From a virus, in the IMG/VR virus record IMGVR_UViG_3300024518_002264, positions 1 to 35,412 of that record: a DNA stretch of 35,412 nt. The stretch is one strand, 5' to 3'. A program made the translations under genes and the position numbers. This document shows, piece by piece, positions 10,801-16,909 of the stretch. Positions within the stretch are counted from its first letter, which is position 1, and each line of letters begins with the position of its first letter. Under the pieces are notes generated by a model. The model did not search any database and was not told the origin of the DNA. It was given only the letters and a program-made list of their open reading frames with translations.

Positions 10801-11140
10801 TTCTTTCGTCATAATGACCTATTTCGTATCCTACTTCTTTCTCGACTTTCTGATCATACGTATAAACTCCGGTTTCTATTTGTTCTTTAATTGAAGGTTC
10901 AAATTTTTTGCGGAGATATTTATTATATTCGTAATCACTTGCTGGAGTAGGCATCCCAAACTGATCTAATTTAGCAGTAGGAATAGGATCAACAACTTCA
11001 AAATAAGACATATCATGATTAGGAGAATCCGGATCCAACATCATACTCTCTTTAGCACCAGGGTGATCTTGGATAAAGGCTTCTACACTTTCAGCGTGAA
11101 CATTATATGAATTACCGTTTTTATCTACGTATATTGGCAT
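1..11140 (-). CDS. Giant polyvalent virion/ejection protein, 3' end beyond window
   Basis: An uninterrupted frame of 3,713 codons starts at the ATG at 11140-11138, one base after the previous stop, and is still open at position 1. Approximate order of parts: residues 1-700 unrecognised; 715-945 several Gly-rich hydrophobic segments; 1150-1260 charged coiled coil; HEFLH at 1316-1320 (zincin-like metallopeptidase); 1450-2455 Lys/Glu-rich, unrecognised; HAD motif DFDDT at 2500-2504; P-loop GAPGSGKSS at 2534-2542; HAD motifs LTARP (T2777) and FADDH (D2833, D2834); YHGG near 2894-2897 (ADP-ribosyltransferase-like); four tandem repeats from 3106 onward. Its place after two smaller internal proteins matches the T7 gp14-gp15-gp16 order, so I infer it is packaged and ejected with the DNA. 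The domain mix matches the published idea of phage polyvalent proteins. Individual domain calls are motif-based. No lytic transglycosylase or RNA polymerase motif was recognised. Confidence 0.85.
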   Translation of the reverse strand, partial: MPIYVDKNGNSYNVHAESVEAFIQDHPGAKESMMLDPDSPNHDMSYFEVVDPIPTAKLDQFGMPTPASDYEYNKYLRKKFEPSIKEQIETGVYTYDQKVEKEVGYEIGHYDERNEKYVEQIEEVEKKVDENLKEEFETWKEEQNIDSDFSGDYGLGMGSSRPDQYQGKFVPDKQQEVGLVTLREEELNRLDPTYIGEKPWLKKDTKPTEVKSDYDRFLEEKQNEVAENLKEELHKDGDKEEDDKANDIILGLFSNGLIGAPIGSRKSMLEYLSDFKVGDYLPNEDGFLSDPTVAGKGGYYSLNKPNSVQVLLGINKTNTDKWDFGKKYQSKVFHQKDQKSLIDEKTKQYISEGYMIIDWNKLDPNSPSYDADRTAEVSKIYNQKYLEEIDKWGEGEDNWNAFVGALSLMAVSPQQIRAEANEVISNNLYKSIEKYVSPSYIKLKELEDKIIETKPGSDGYIELTKEYESLRKKIFDEGVLPLFNTSTGEYIQKHKVEIDAEAKDIVANVRDRDEMERNAIKLLYNLVATNDAMTKLPESEKSNLISNILLLGGEALSQQYEADSAAGRLDYDFGKMVPQKDLSLKEDFKRMAMSGEAGNRLPMRLSGVPNGTELGQYYNKQLNMFLAYTKALAYNYDPASLEQTGAFDHLVSGLASVIMNESAMTGVLKKGDVIAKEFKDAYYEVDPDAFDTEEKSDYIKNLEKRIKDRPIDQIFEGIGDFGALIFTVGVTKQPVAASFRHLGGRAFTSGLKYGRRWTKTGSKLRLATTETRLAPLAPKIWTPTSSYGKTLFTLGKNVAKTPILASSIEVFGAGVLELSAGLLTDEAMNRTLGTHKMGWEMWLGFGIGGGIAGKGINAYLSPLMMGEYSGGISLKRAYQESALFRETVNMGIGAGSGTAIATAVELVNSTLKGEMSAEEFARITDPQKANILFWQLILCGGKSTAVEFGSSTRKFVNKLGNEIVGLSNNPKVRAAEKRLGVRSDWLGKDSGISRLRDIGLKKRQELLNDPKYKDQQGEFGELAGTELAEKLQELETDVETVVKGMEIKAVEEAMKEFNNGKTAFNKQKKLGEDLKNTIDMQLGASGKESLDIADINLTPAQIEALGDPKTKRTIIEMAVGDVQTTEVIQQKAAINQILANAKRKVEWLDSKGFGIGEPNRRAAMELLIKADKLASEKGKLNSEKKKREKNNEETVTTDLALKKNKEALEKLQERVDNAEKENEGYLETQRMESVRKTEKEFREKYPEGTFKAFETDQEFIEASSKLGVDVVSKDKKHIGEGFFIEMKVNADGTKKPIIHINLAKARRVKNITVVPHEFLHFLTEPALKDPKIIANLVKDFKKQLSWEELQEVERKLSMQADPAPVEWFTAFHDAIAEGRIEYKKIDGSSKWKKIGNALTGNIFKPAGFTQAEFKTGIDAYNYIQDYAAGKDVRRVDEVSVGLDGEVKFSKIATKDLYGKSGELQTKAKEKGDEWRAAEGEKKTELMEEIKEINAEKHEVIKAEEIAAEERYKERLKKDKAKGLTRKQTEDNQEIDDLVEGGLTADGKRYNMTKLQWNPDPDIPSSFSNPINKPGIAPIYDFIESGKMDGLLKGSQLVGENVYGRSVEHVFLPEMKMRITEDLINFNPEINNSLIGYLNSRIYWRRGDILKDYEKTKFTKSIDVDAGEGGAVKEMGAESGIEAAIDAKDARVEMRSTAKNVVNLSEAQQNNVIGKVKDVLDKQIPNILKGDYQFFSRKLKGGKSGPRVSEQIINELKKDILNEIPKAGGKSKVDYRVFIENKLAKELLRINETNPELIRNRNWDVFYKEVGKFTYAEARRAGVEERITNEASQRGKYEKKNPTPSEIADYFINEISRPNEGRLAIGKLLAEKIGKDALNAAKDLKVKEIDKESNLLKVEQRKLEDKKDISKLNENDSNRLSEINDQLKVNKKLIDVLTADKTVAEISKAVGVDPNVAFSMTKESSKDFNGNTVEFITTIKSKAHGDAILDNITKKKQNLGTIISEIDKLTNSEEIKDVYSEKVPSFMLKISDGVRVDRAADLIFGEAGIKGNLLKKIKEQWSTVVKQLPKLKKGDIPLSTKDIYNLLEKSYWEQSGRADFSAKEIFGISKYKDVKLRVEGLEQAARNIIREKWENGEIKSEKELIEFALQNFKNALASSGNKILDGSVTRVRKNGELVLEYTGDKSGNRYSIFKNKSDLLEVLVKPILGEKVFNDIIKIETTKKGQEGAVLVNGEKVNIKSFAQSRQANKKFLDLIEKQDLKDGSTLESKLIEALKDSKEYADINKDIIISQAKSLIEQLKNNEIDIQDVSAWNESIVGDMTAPLRASYHVDSMVIGESKNPKDYVYEHNPPVRTMQIEIANFVEGRITETQLREKFNDTSATILYDPVDTIVNMRHGKSKPLEYKNRFDRYLNEFTYGAFSEPIIIFENGKIKKIGEYQKDAYEAAQEVMKQNKTVMPHFSNTKKPKTVSEQIEVMGITDIALEKARELNKEPKKARVFDFDDTLATTDSRVIYDKPNTTGKPSSKLKAIVLAGAPGSGKSSVVKGLGLGKQGYKTVNQDISLEWAKKLVGLSEGEAGYDAVQRSVRSEMGALAKKIAERKLDKYTNEGTGVVLDGTGASIKATRAKIEALKEKGYDVKMVYVETSKETALQRNRDRKARSLKDKIVDKTWDSVNANKAEYAKEFGENFFEVNTDNLKQGEMPPGFVESVNSKLNATERGRLEAGGFAEHGDRLTGEGAKFDFSEFEKVIEGGEGPLLGLAKMINEAKGDRNMFVLTARPQEAAPSIHEFLKSMGLDIPIENITGLENGAPAAKAEWMVGKAKEGFNDFYFADDHKANVEAVQEALDQLPVKSKTQQAKPRESNVKFSNTIKTDLEKNPNYNKFRDLIKNETLYHGGSGTLGDFNAVWFVTGDPHGAYSYAVEGDGRVSSVKAKDLKDATIIPDIDDASGFLEIAKEKFPNQADAIEARFYNTNKKDGSISIKNVLKQPNASEILNEFMDWAQDNFSMKKSINSRANKINSLYDGKSITKGLPVIVVDKYIGNKVSNVDMRDVWSKEKKENKTAERKQKTAGIFDKILDKVFPKPKELISDINKELKSIDKNNKAKFSMDTRRDLDWKKTNWDGGMVEGLNSKFEINKTPYEIDLVSIDKTKGEWQLSFSNLKDGRRSQAITGDGNAFKVLSVVSNGVLELAKRNDVNVLYFSSKEKSRTRLYERLTKLWADKLDWNHDINSQHNIFHIGKPGYDIGLKYKEPTSAQAEVASRADALRQAKFSMETKRDLEWDKVSRKHAGNDIEVFDTEFDINGKKYGISLEQAPDSFYFKGDFVDGGKYFDLTFAKLEKRSLSKAQVKSMKEAGFNENEIRKAGFKMDTDITGTGNAAEILSIISNGIFDFVKKNNVDGISYTSGHTSRTRIYETLTKFWADKLGWEQSVESYKDGVGDTVGEFAIAKPLPKATVLKNLEARINEELGAAPFPKFSMNTKRDLKWKGKAGNQEAWFKINKEKYIVRLNKLESAKGNDYSLYFAHVDKSRPHLPFQILDHTITGKGNEWQVLSVVGNSILDYVKNNKVDSIYFNAHETSRVRLYSSLTKYWADKLGWEPSEHDILSKGSNKKKVGTEFRITKTNTKSGFIPEAKFSFTTRRDLEWTHPDGVESKKGDQAMETRFDFEGNKYKIKLDRIDGPVGTRKYSLYFAKIEQQKAIVAKREGEYSSPA

Positions 11141-11141
11141 A

Positions 11142-12632
11142 TTATTTTATTAATTTATCTATATCTTTATTAAAATTGTTTACATCCTTTTCACTTGATA
11201 ATTTTGCTTCTGCATCCACTATAGCTCCAGCAAGTTGTTTTATTTCTTCTCTTGACATCCCATAGAAACTTGATTCTGCAACTTTAGAACTAGCTATTAT
11301 ATTTCTCTCAACTTCTTGTTTCATTTTATAATAAGCATGTTTTTTCGTTGTGTTTTCTTTAGAAGGAACAGTTTTACCGCTCTCATAAACTCTTCTTGGT
11401 TTTAAGTCCTTTATCTCTTGCTTTATCTCAGCGATTGGTTTTTTTAATTTATTAGGATCTTTAAGAATCTTATTTACAAAGGTATCTGTTACATCATTAA
11501 CACTAGTGTCATCAGTAACATCAGCAGTAACACTAGCAGTGCCGGCATCATTCAATATTATGTTATCGTCTCTAACTGGATCTTCTTTACGTTTTGGTTG
11601 CATACCAAACTTATCTCTATTATTATCTATATATTCAGGTATCCATTTTGCAGCATTATTTCTTTGCTCTTTAAATAATTCAGATTCCTTGTCAACATTA
11701 CCCATCCAAGGTTTAAGATCTTTTTCTTCTACACCGTTGTCAAGTTGTAATCGCGTCCAATAACCTTCCATGGATTGTGGATCATTAATAACATTACTAT
11801 AATCACCATTCATAATTTGCTTTGTAATATCTGCATCTAATTCTTTCCAAGCTTCAATATCTGTAATAATACCATTTTTACCTTGAAGTTCCTTATATCT
11901 TATTTTAGCCCAGCCACCACCACCTTGACCTTTGCCAACTCTTTGATCTACAATACCTCTTATTACTTTATTTTCAGAAACATCTTGAACTTTTTGTAGC
12001 ATACTCTTAGTTTTAAGAGATCCTCTAGTAAATTCTTCTGCATCGAAGCGATTTATTTTACTAGGGTCCTGTGGATCTGTATATGTTAAGTACAATCTTT
12101 CACCTTCGTAAGTGTAATTAACATTAGCTCCTTTATTTTGATCAAGATCTTGCATGATCGCTCTCCAATTAGGATCAGTTCTAAGACCGTCCATACCACC
12201 AATACTGTTTGGATCACGCTTCATCATCTCTATATATTCTTTCAACTGAGGTGCTATTGATTGATTACAAGCTGAAACTTGATCTGGTAAATTATAGTAT
12301 CTACCCTCTTGAATACCTATTTCTCTAGCACTTAAATCTGGATCATTTGGTACTTCAAATAGCCAATTACCCACGTTTTCAAGAAATCCTCCTACATTTT
12401 CATTAAAACTACCTTGTTTAGTGGTTTTAATACCACCTATTTCTTTACCCCAAGCATTTTGTTTCTTTTTGTTTTCTTCGTCAATTTTTTTATTTTTACT
12501 AAAATTGTCAATTGCTGCTTTAGTAATGTTAGCCATAGCTACTTCTCCGGCCTTAGCTATTTGAGTTCCAGCTGCTGCTAATGCTTGTGCTGCTAAAGGT
12601 TGTATAATACCTGGTTGTTCGTATGTTCCCAT
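11142..12632 (-). CDS. Putative internal virion (ejection) protein, gp15-like position
   Basis: This 496-residue protein starts at ATG 12632 after an A/T-only leader and ends one base before the giant gene, so the two are probably translationally linked. The N-terminus is Ala-rich and helical (LAAQALAAAG), followed by a charged Lys/Glu stretch near residues 50-65, a Gly-rich GKGQGGGGW near 230, and a Lys/Glu-rich C-terminal third. I see no catalytic motif. Its placement between a small gp14-like protein and a giant protein matches gp15 in T7-like ejection modules. The role is inferred from position only; sequence similarity to gp15 was not recognised. Confidence 0.7.
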   Translation of the reverse strand: MGTYEQPGIIQPLAAQALAAAGTQIAKAGEVAMANITKAAIDNFSKNKKIDEENKKKQNAWGKEIGGIKTTKQGSFNENVGGFLENVGNWLFEVPNDPDLSAREIGIQEGRYYNLPDQVSACNQSIAPQLKEYIEMMKRDPNSIGGMDGLRTDPNWRAIMQDLDQNKGANVNYTYEGERLYLTYTDPQDPSKINRFDAEEFTRGSLKTKSMLQKVQDVSENKVIRGIVDQRVGKGQGGGGWAKIRYKELQGKNGIITDIEAWKELDADITKQIMNGDYSNVINDPQSMEGYWTRLQLDNGVEEKDLKPWMGNVDKESELFKEQRNNAAKWIPEYIDNNRDKFGMQPKRKEDPVRDDNIILNDAGTASVTADVTDDTSVNDVTDTFVNKILKDPNKLKKPIAEIKQEIKDLKPRRVYESGKTVPSKENTTKKHAYYKMKQEVERNIIASSKVAESSFYGMSREEIKQLAGAIVDAEAKLSSEKDVNNFNKDIDKLIK

Positions 12633-12654
12633 TAATTTTTATATTTTATATTTA

Positions 12655-12764
12655 TTATCCCCAATCATCGTCCATACTGTCCCAGTATTCATTCCCAGTA
12701 TGTCCAAAATTATTCCAATCTTCAGGAGTATTCATGTTTTGTGGGGGACCATTTACCCCTTCTA
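12655..12764 (-). CDS. Probable -1 frameshift extension of the gp14-like protein
   Basis: Frame -1 relative to the upstream gene is open from the frameshift site to TAA at 12657-12655. It adds 36 residues beginning VEGVNGPPQN and then MNTPEDWNN, ending in an acidic, Trp-containing tail (DSMDDDWG). It fills most of the otherwise empty 129-base gap and stops 22 bases before the next start. The frame also contains its own ATG at 12735-12733 behind an A-rich stretch, so a separate 26-residue protein is the main alternative. The residue composition looks protein-like rather than random, but the segment is short. Confidence 0.6.
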
Positions 12765-12771
12765 CTTTCCC
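12743..12771 (-). promoter_or_regulatory. Putative -1 ribosomal frameshift site (slippery heptamer plus stem)
   Basis: On the minus strand, 12771-12765 reads G GGA AAG in the X_XXY_YYZ phase of the upstream gene, directly before its TAG stop (12764-12762). After a 5-base spacer (TAGAA) comes GGGG (12759-12756), an 8-base loop, then a run of five C (12747-12743), giving a four-pair GC stem. Slippery heptamer, short spacer and stem are the classical parts of a -1 frameshift signal. The same heptamer, GGGAAAG, is used in phage lambda to make gpGT. Use here is inferred. Confidence 0.65.
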
Positions 12772-13448
12772 GCGTCTACTGCAGCACTGTATGATCCATA
12801 ACTACCAGCAAAACTAGTTAATGAAGATCCTACATTTCCAACAGCTTGATACATAGCTGCTTGATTAGCTTGTTGCATCATTGCCTGTTGATCAATTTGA
12901 GTTTGAGATCTATTTAATTCCATCATCTCTCTTTTCTCTTGTTCACCATATTGGAATAGATCACCTTGAACACCTGCTCCTTGCAATCTCTGTTGCTCAG
13001 CCATTCTTTGTTGGTTTGCTGTTGCTTCTCCTTGAGCTCTTAATCTACTGTTGTTTGCCTCTTGTTGTTCAATACTAGCTGATATACCTTTTTTACTTCT
13101 AAGAGCTGCTTGTGCTAAAGCAGTCGCCCCACCAGCACCTGCACCAGTCGCTCTTAATGTATCTAAAGTGTTTGCTAAAGCAATATCCGCTTCTTCAGCT
13201 TGCATTTTAGATGCCTGCGTAGCTACAGATAGATTAGCATAAGGATTTTGAATCATATGACTCATATCCTTTATGTTTTCATATGGATTAGGTATATTCT
13301 GCCTATTTTTAACTAAAGCGTCTTGCAATCTTTTTTGCTCATCTCTTTCAAATTCAGCATCGTTGGCTTGGTTATTAGAGTGAATCGCTAACCCAACATT
13401 TACTGCAACTCCAACTCCGGCAACTATACCGGCAACTAACATACTCAT
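12762..13448 (-). CDS. Small internal virion protein, T7 gp14-like
   Basis: This 228-residue protein starts at ATG 13448, sharing ATGA with the stop of the upstream gene. The N-terminus is a hydrophobic, Gly/Ala-rich segment (residues 3-22, VAGIVAGVGVAVNVG), followed by a long polar region rich in Gln, Ala and Asn that should be largely alpha-helical. A short hydrophobic N-terminus followed by Gln/Ala-rich helices is the usual look of gp14-type proteins, which leave the capsid first and sit in the outer membrane as part of the DNA-entry channel. The last in-frame codons GGA AAG TAG overlap a slippery heptamer, so a 264-residue form may also be made. The family call rests on composition and gene order. 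Confidence 0.65.
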   Translation of the reverse strand: MSMLVAGIVAGVGVAVNVGLAIHSNNQANDAEFERDEQKRLQDALVKNRQNIPNPYENIKDMSHMIQNPYANLSVATQASKMQAEEADIALANTLDTLRATGAGAGGATALAQAALRSKKGISASIEQQEANNSRLRAQGEATANQQRMAEQQRLQGAGVQGDLFQYGEQEKREMMELNRSQTQIDQQAMMQQANQAAMYQAVGNVGSSLTSFAGSYGSYSAAVDAGK

Positions 13449-13933
13449 ATCTCTTTGTTTATATTATTTTCCTCTACCCATGCCTCATACTCTTTATAAG
13501 TATCACATGTATTATATTTTTCTAACTCACTTATATCTTTTAAGTCAAGTGGGTTTCTATGTATAGTAACAAAGATAGATTCCTCTAAAGCTAATATAGC
13601 TCTTTGAGCACCAGATTTAGCTTCCATATAACATGGTGCTTCATAGTTCTCAAACCCATCTTCGTTTTTAATTACTAAATATCCAGTTAACAAAAACCAT
13701 ACATGATCTCTTTTATGTACAGCACCTAAAACAAATGATCCTTTTTTCATTGTCATTTGTCTTACGTACACTCCATCTGTTATAGTATGTTTTAAAGGAA
13801 ATTCAGGGGATTGTCTATCAAATGTAACTCTATCATTATTTGACTCCCTCAAAACCTTTTCAAGAGCAGTTATCTCCTCTTTAAACATTTCTATATTACT
13901 TTTAACTAGATCTTCTTTAAGTTTTAATTCCAT
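13445..13933 (-). CDS. Cupin-fold-like protein in the tail/ejection module
   Basis: A 162-residue protein with a charged helical N-terminus (residues 1-35), then a beta-rich core. Within the core, G70-AVHKRDHVWFLLTG-84 resembles the first cupin motif, with H73 and H77 as possible ligands. A second half ends in VTIHRNP (H125), resembling the second motif. The spacing is not the exact cupin signature, so metal binding is uncertain. It starts at ATG 13933, five bases after the previous stop, and overlaps the next gene by four bases (ATGA). I recall similar small proteins near tail genes of marine phages but know no assigned function. It could be structural rather than enzymatic. Confidence 0.5.
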   Translation of the reverse strand: MELKLKEDLVKSNIEMFKEEITALEKVLRESNNDRVTFDRQSPEFPLKHTITDGVYVRQMTMKKGSFVLGAVHKRDHVWFLLTGYLVIKNEDGFENYEAPCYMEAKSGAQRAILALEESIFVTIHRNPLDLKDISELEKYNTCDTYKEYEAWVEENNINKEI

Positions 13934-13938
13934 TTAAT

Positions 13939-15723
13939 TTAATATGATGATAATACGAATTCAGAGCTAACTGAATATAATTCTTTCATTCCACCTGGAT
14001 CAGTGGTAGAATCTGTTTTAAATTTCACAGTGGCAAAATAACCTTTAATACCAGTCATACCTGTTATTATAACTTCACCAGGTCTTGGTGTCGATGTATC
14101 AATTATATTAGTCGTATATAAGTTTTCTTTTCTATCAAATCCAGCTCTAGTAGGATAACCAGTTCTTGGATCAGTATATAATCCTTCTTCATAACTATAA
14201 ACAACACCTATTTTATCTTGATTCTGAACCCAATTTGTATTTAAACTATCTTTACCTGTATAACCTGATACAAAATATTCACCTTCCCAGCCATTACTAC
14301 CTTCATATGCTAGTGTTTTAAAATTCTTGGATACAGAAGGACTAGGGTTAAACACAAACGATATACTAGATTCTGCTCTGTCTAGATCATAATATATACC
14401 TCTATTGTCATCTTGGTTGGAATTAAAATAATGTTCGTATAGTTTTCCATCATAAAAAGAGTAATATTTATTCTTTAAACTACCTATAAAAGCTGGTTTA
14501 TAATGATGAAAACTAGTCCAACCGTTTAAACTTTCGTCAAACGACACAGTACTATAGTCACCTGCTTCACCATCTATTTTAGGTGTAATTGAGTGATTGT
14601 CATGCACTTTTGATACATTTTGCATAGATACTACATAACTTTTATTATGTATATCCCATCCACCTAATATTTGACTCTTAACATTGTTAATAAATTTAAC
14701 AGTATAATACTTATTATCTGGTACACCTGACAACTTAACAGCACATACTATATCAACACCATTATTATACTCAGTTGCTTCTTCAACAAACAATCCTGAA
14801 TCAATAAAATTACCATTAACATCTTCAAAAGCCACACTAGAACCTATGGTAATATCACAACACGAAATATTTTGATCATTGACAGATATCCAATTATCAC
14901 CCCAACCGGTGGGACCAGCGCCCATTGATCCTAATATAGAAACCTCTAACCAATCATCTGAAATAGATGCTAATTCATCTCTAAAATAATCAACCATACC
15001 ATATCTACTTATCTCAGTTAACCCGTCTCTAGATAGTCTTAAAATGCATCCTCGGTTACGATCTGCAAAGTATTTTTGAAATCCATATATTGCAAAAGAC
15101 TCTGGATTTGTACTTATACCATATTCACCTAGATAAGGTACGATTTGCCCTATAACTACATTTGACTGAGTTTGCATAGCAGAACCTTCAGCTGTGTATA
15201 CGGCGTCTTTATCAATTAAAGCTCTTTGAACTTTATTCTCTTGGAATATCATTAAATTGGTATCTTCAGCATATAACTTCTGAATAGATCCATTTATTGG
15301 ATCTACACTTTTAGTTATATCTTGACCAACAGAAAATACGTTAGTATCATTAACACCTGTTCTAGAATTAAATACTCCAGAATATATTAAAGAACTTGAC
15401 AATCTCTCTTGATTTTTTCTTTCTTCTACTATATAAGCTTTAACACCTAAATCAATAGGAGTGTTATTAAAACCACCTTTTATCCTCATCTCTTCAACAA
15501 ACCAAGGTTCTTGATATGCGTTTTCATCACCTTGATTTCCTACAGGTGCCCATTCCCCAGGTGTAGAAGAATCACCAAATGGAAATTTAGGATATCCACT
15601 TGGATTCCATGGTAAACCAGGCCAACCAGGTAAAAGAATAGGTGCGTCAACAGGATCTGGTAATTTACAAACCTTTTTTAACCAAAAAGAATTAAAATAT
15701 TTTACTTCTACTAATACTCCCAT
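13939..15723 (-). CDS. Tail tube/stabilisation-type structural protein
   Basis: This 594-residue protein starts at ATG 15723, overlapping the previous stop by one base (TAATG). After a Pro/Trp-rich N-terminal stretch (residues 20-65) comes a segment with IYSGVFNSRTG, SIQKLYAEDTNL, FQENKVQRALIDKD and GEYGISTNPESFA, then RLSRDGLTEIS. I remember this series as the conserved core of tail stabilisation proteins in crAss-like and marine Bacteroidota phages, where it often lies in the same polypeptide as, or next to, the large tube protein. Repeated short beta motifs suggest a propeller-like fold at the tail. The name is by recalled resemblance and context. Confidence 0.65.
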   Translation of the reverse strand: MGVLVEVKYFNSFWLKKVCKLPDPVDAPILLPGWPGLPWNPSGYPKFPFGDSSTPGEWAPVGNQGDENAYQEPWFVEEMRIKGGFNNTPIDLGVKAYIVEERKNQERLSSSLIYSGVFNSRTGVNDTNVFSVGQDITKSVDPINGSIQKLYAEDTNLMIFQENKVQRALIDKDAVYTAEGSAMQTQSNVVIGQIVPYLGEYGISTNPESFAIYGFQKYFADRNRGCILRLSRDGLTEISRYGMVDYFRDELASISDDWLEVSILGSMGAGPTGWGDNWISVNDQNISCCDITIGSSVAFEDVNGNFIDSGLFVEEATEYNNGVDIVCAVKLSGVPDNKYYTVKFINNVKSQILGGWDIHNKSYVVSMQNVSKVHDNHSITPKIDGEAGDYSTVSFDESLNGWTSFHHYKPAFIGSLKNKYYSFYDGKLYEHYFNSNQDDNRGIYYDLDRAESSISFVFNPSPSVSKNFKTLAYEGSNGWEGEYFVSGYTGKDSLNTNWVQNQDKIGVVYSYEEGLYTDPRTGYPTRAGFDRKENLYTTNIIDTSTPRPGEVIITGMTGIKGYFATVKFKTDSTTDPGGMKELYSVSSEFVLSSY

Positions 15724-16907
15724 TATAATACAGTTTTTGCTTTGAAGTTGCCTTTTTGTAAGATTAACCTACTTAATGACCAAGTAGGTTGATTTTTGTT
15801 TTTATTAGGATTTCCACCACTACCAGCCCATTGGTATAATATACCACCTACTCTGCTGTTATTGTTTATATCTATTGGACCAGGCGGATCAGGATAACCT
15901 GCTAATAAACTATTAGAGAACTGGTTATAACTTCCAGAAACAACAATAAAAATCCTATCGCCACTTTCTAAACTCTCTACAGTGCTAATAGAATACTCAT
16001 TTGTTTGATTCCCTGAGTTATTATAGTGAGTACCGCTAAACGTGTTAATTCTATTCAGTTCGTGAGCTTGATTTGAATTTAGAGGCATTGGGTTGTCAAT
16101 AGAGTGGAAAGCGGTGGCAGTGTTATAATACTCCCCGTTTTCACTACCACTTTCACTAGGATGAGTAGTGAAGGAGGGGGTATTCCAATGAGAAGCGCCA
16201 ATAGTTGGCCCACCACCCCAACTATAACTATAGTCTGTTCGATCATATGGATTATTTGACGCGTTTGATGAACCATCAAATATATCTACACTTCCAGTCC
16301 CATTTCTATAAAACTGATTACCACCAGCACTGGCATAAAAATCATTACCATAATTACCTTGATTTTGATTATATGTAATAAAGAATTCTCTGGTTTTTAA
16401 AAGTTGAATATCTGCTAGATTAACAAATGGGTTTGATTCAAGTGGATTAATTCTTCCTCCAATAGGAATAATAGTACTGGAGCTAGCTGGTAATTTATAT
16501 AATCTAATTTTTCCAATGATACCTCCGTTGATTTTACCAGGTGCACTATTAAACCACCCATTATTATATACGTACGGTCTTAACGCGAATTGCAGACTTA
16601 AATCTATATTTATATCCCAATCTCTAGTAGCATTAACTGTCCAAACTCCATTTTCATACGAATTAGTCCAATCTCCTGTTTTTTGACCAAAGTCAACTAG
16701 TTGATGGACTCGATTGAAACTAGACGCAGGTTGAAATGAATAATGAATATTTTCATTAAGACTAACCCCTGAACCATCTCTATATAGATTACTATGATCA
16801 ATTGCGTTATAACCATAATAATATGGCGCACTTAAAGCTAGTTCAGTTCTAAGTTTACAATAAAATGTAACTTCTTTTTCTATACTATTCGCGGTTTTAT
16901 AACCCAT
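15723..16907 (-). CDS. Unrecognised tail-associated beta-rich protein
   Basis: A 394-residue protein rich in Asn, Gly, Ser, Tyr and Phe with few charged residues, typical of extended beta-structure in phage tails. It starts at ATG 16907, two bases after the previous stop, and its stop overlaps the next start in TAATG. No domain was recognised. Neighbours on both sides are tail tube and stabilisation proteins, and the tight coupling suggests it is made in fixed ratio with them. It may be an appendage or an insertion between parts of a larger tube protein that is a single gene in relatives. Confidence 0.6.
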   Translation of the reverse strand: MGYKTANSIEKEVTFYCKLRTELALSAPYYYGYNAIDHSNLYRDGSGVSLNENIHYSFQPASSFNRVHQLVDFGQKTGDWTNSYENGVWTVNATRDWDINIDLSLQFALRPYVYNNGWFNSAPGKINGGIIGKIRLYKLPASSSTIIPIGGRINPLESNPFVNLADIQLLKTREFFITYNQNQGNYGNDFYASAGGNQFYRNGTGSVDIFDGSSNASNNPYDRTDYSYSWGGGPTIGASHWNTPSFTTHPSESGSENGEYYNTATAFHSIDNPMPLNSNQAHELNRINTFSGTHYNNSGNQTNEYSISTVESLESGDRIFIVVSGSYNQFSNSLLAGYPDPPGPIDINNNSRVGGILYQWAGSGGNPNKNKNQPTWSLSRLILQKGNFKAKTVL

Positions 16908-16909
16908 AA

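Noticed and set aside
1-11140. Virion RNA polymerase or lytic transglycosylase in the giant protein
   Set aside because: I looked for a DFDGD-type metal motif and a lysozyme-like Glu motif and recognised neither; DFDDT belongs to the HAD domain.
12762-12764. Stop-codon read-through at TAG as the way to reach the downstream frame
   Set aside because: Read-through in frame meets TAA after two codons (AAG GGG TAA); only a -1 shift reaches the 36-codon extension.
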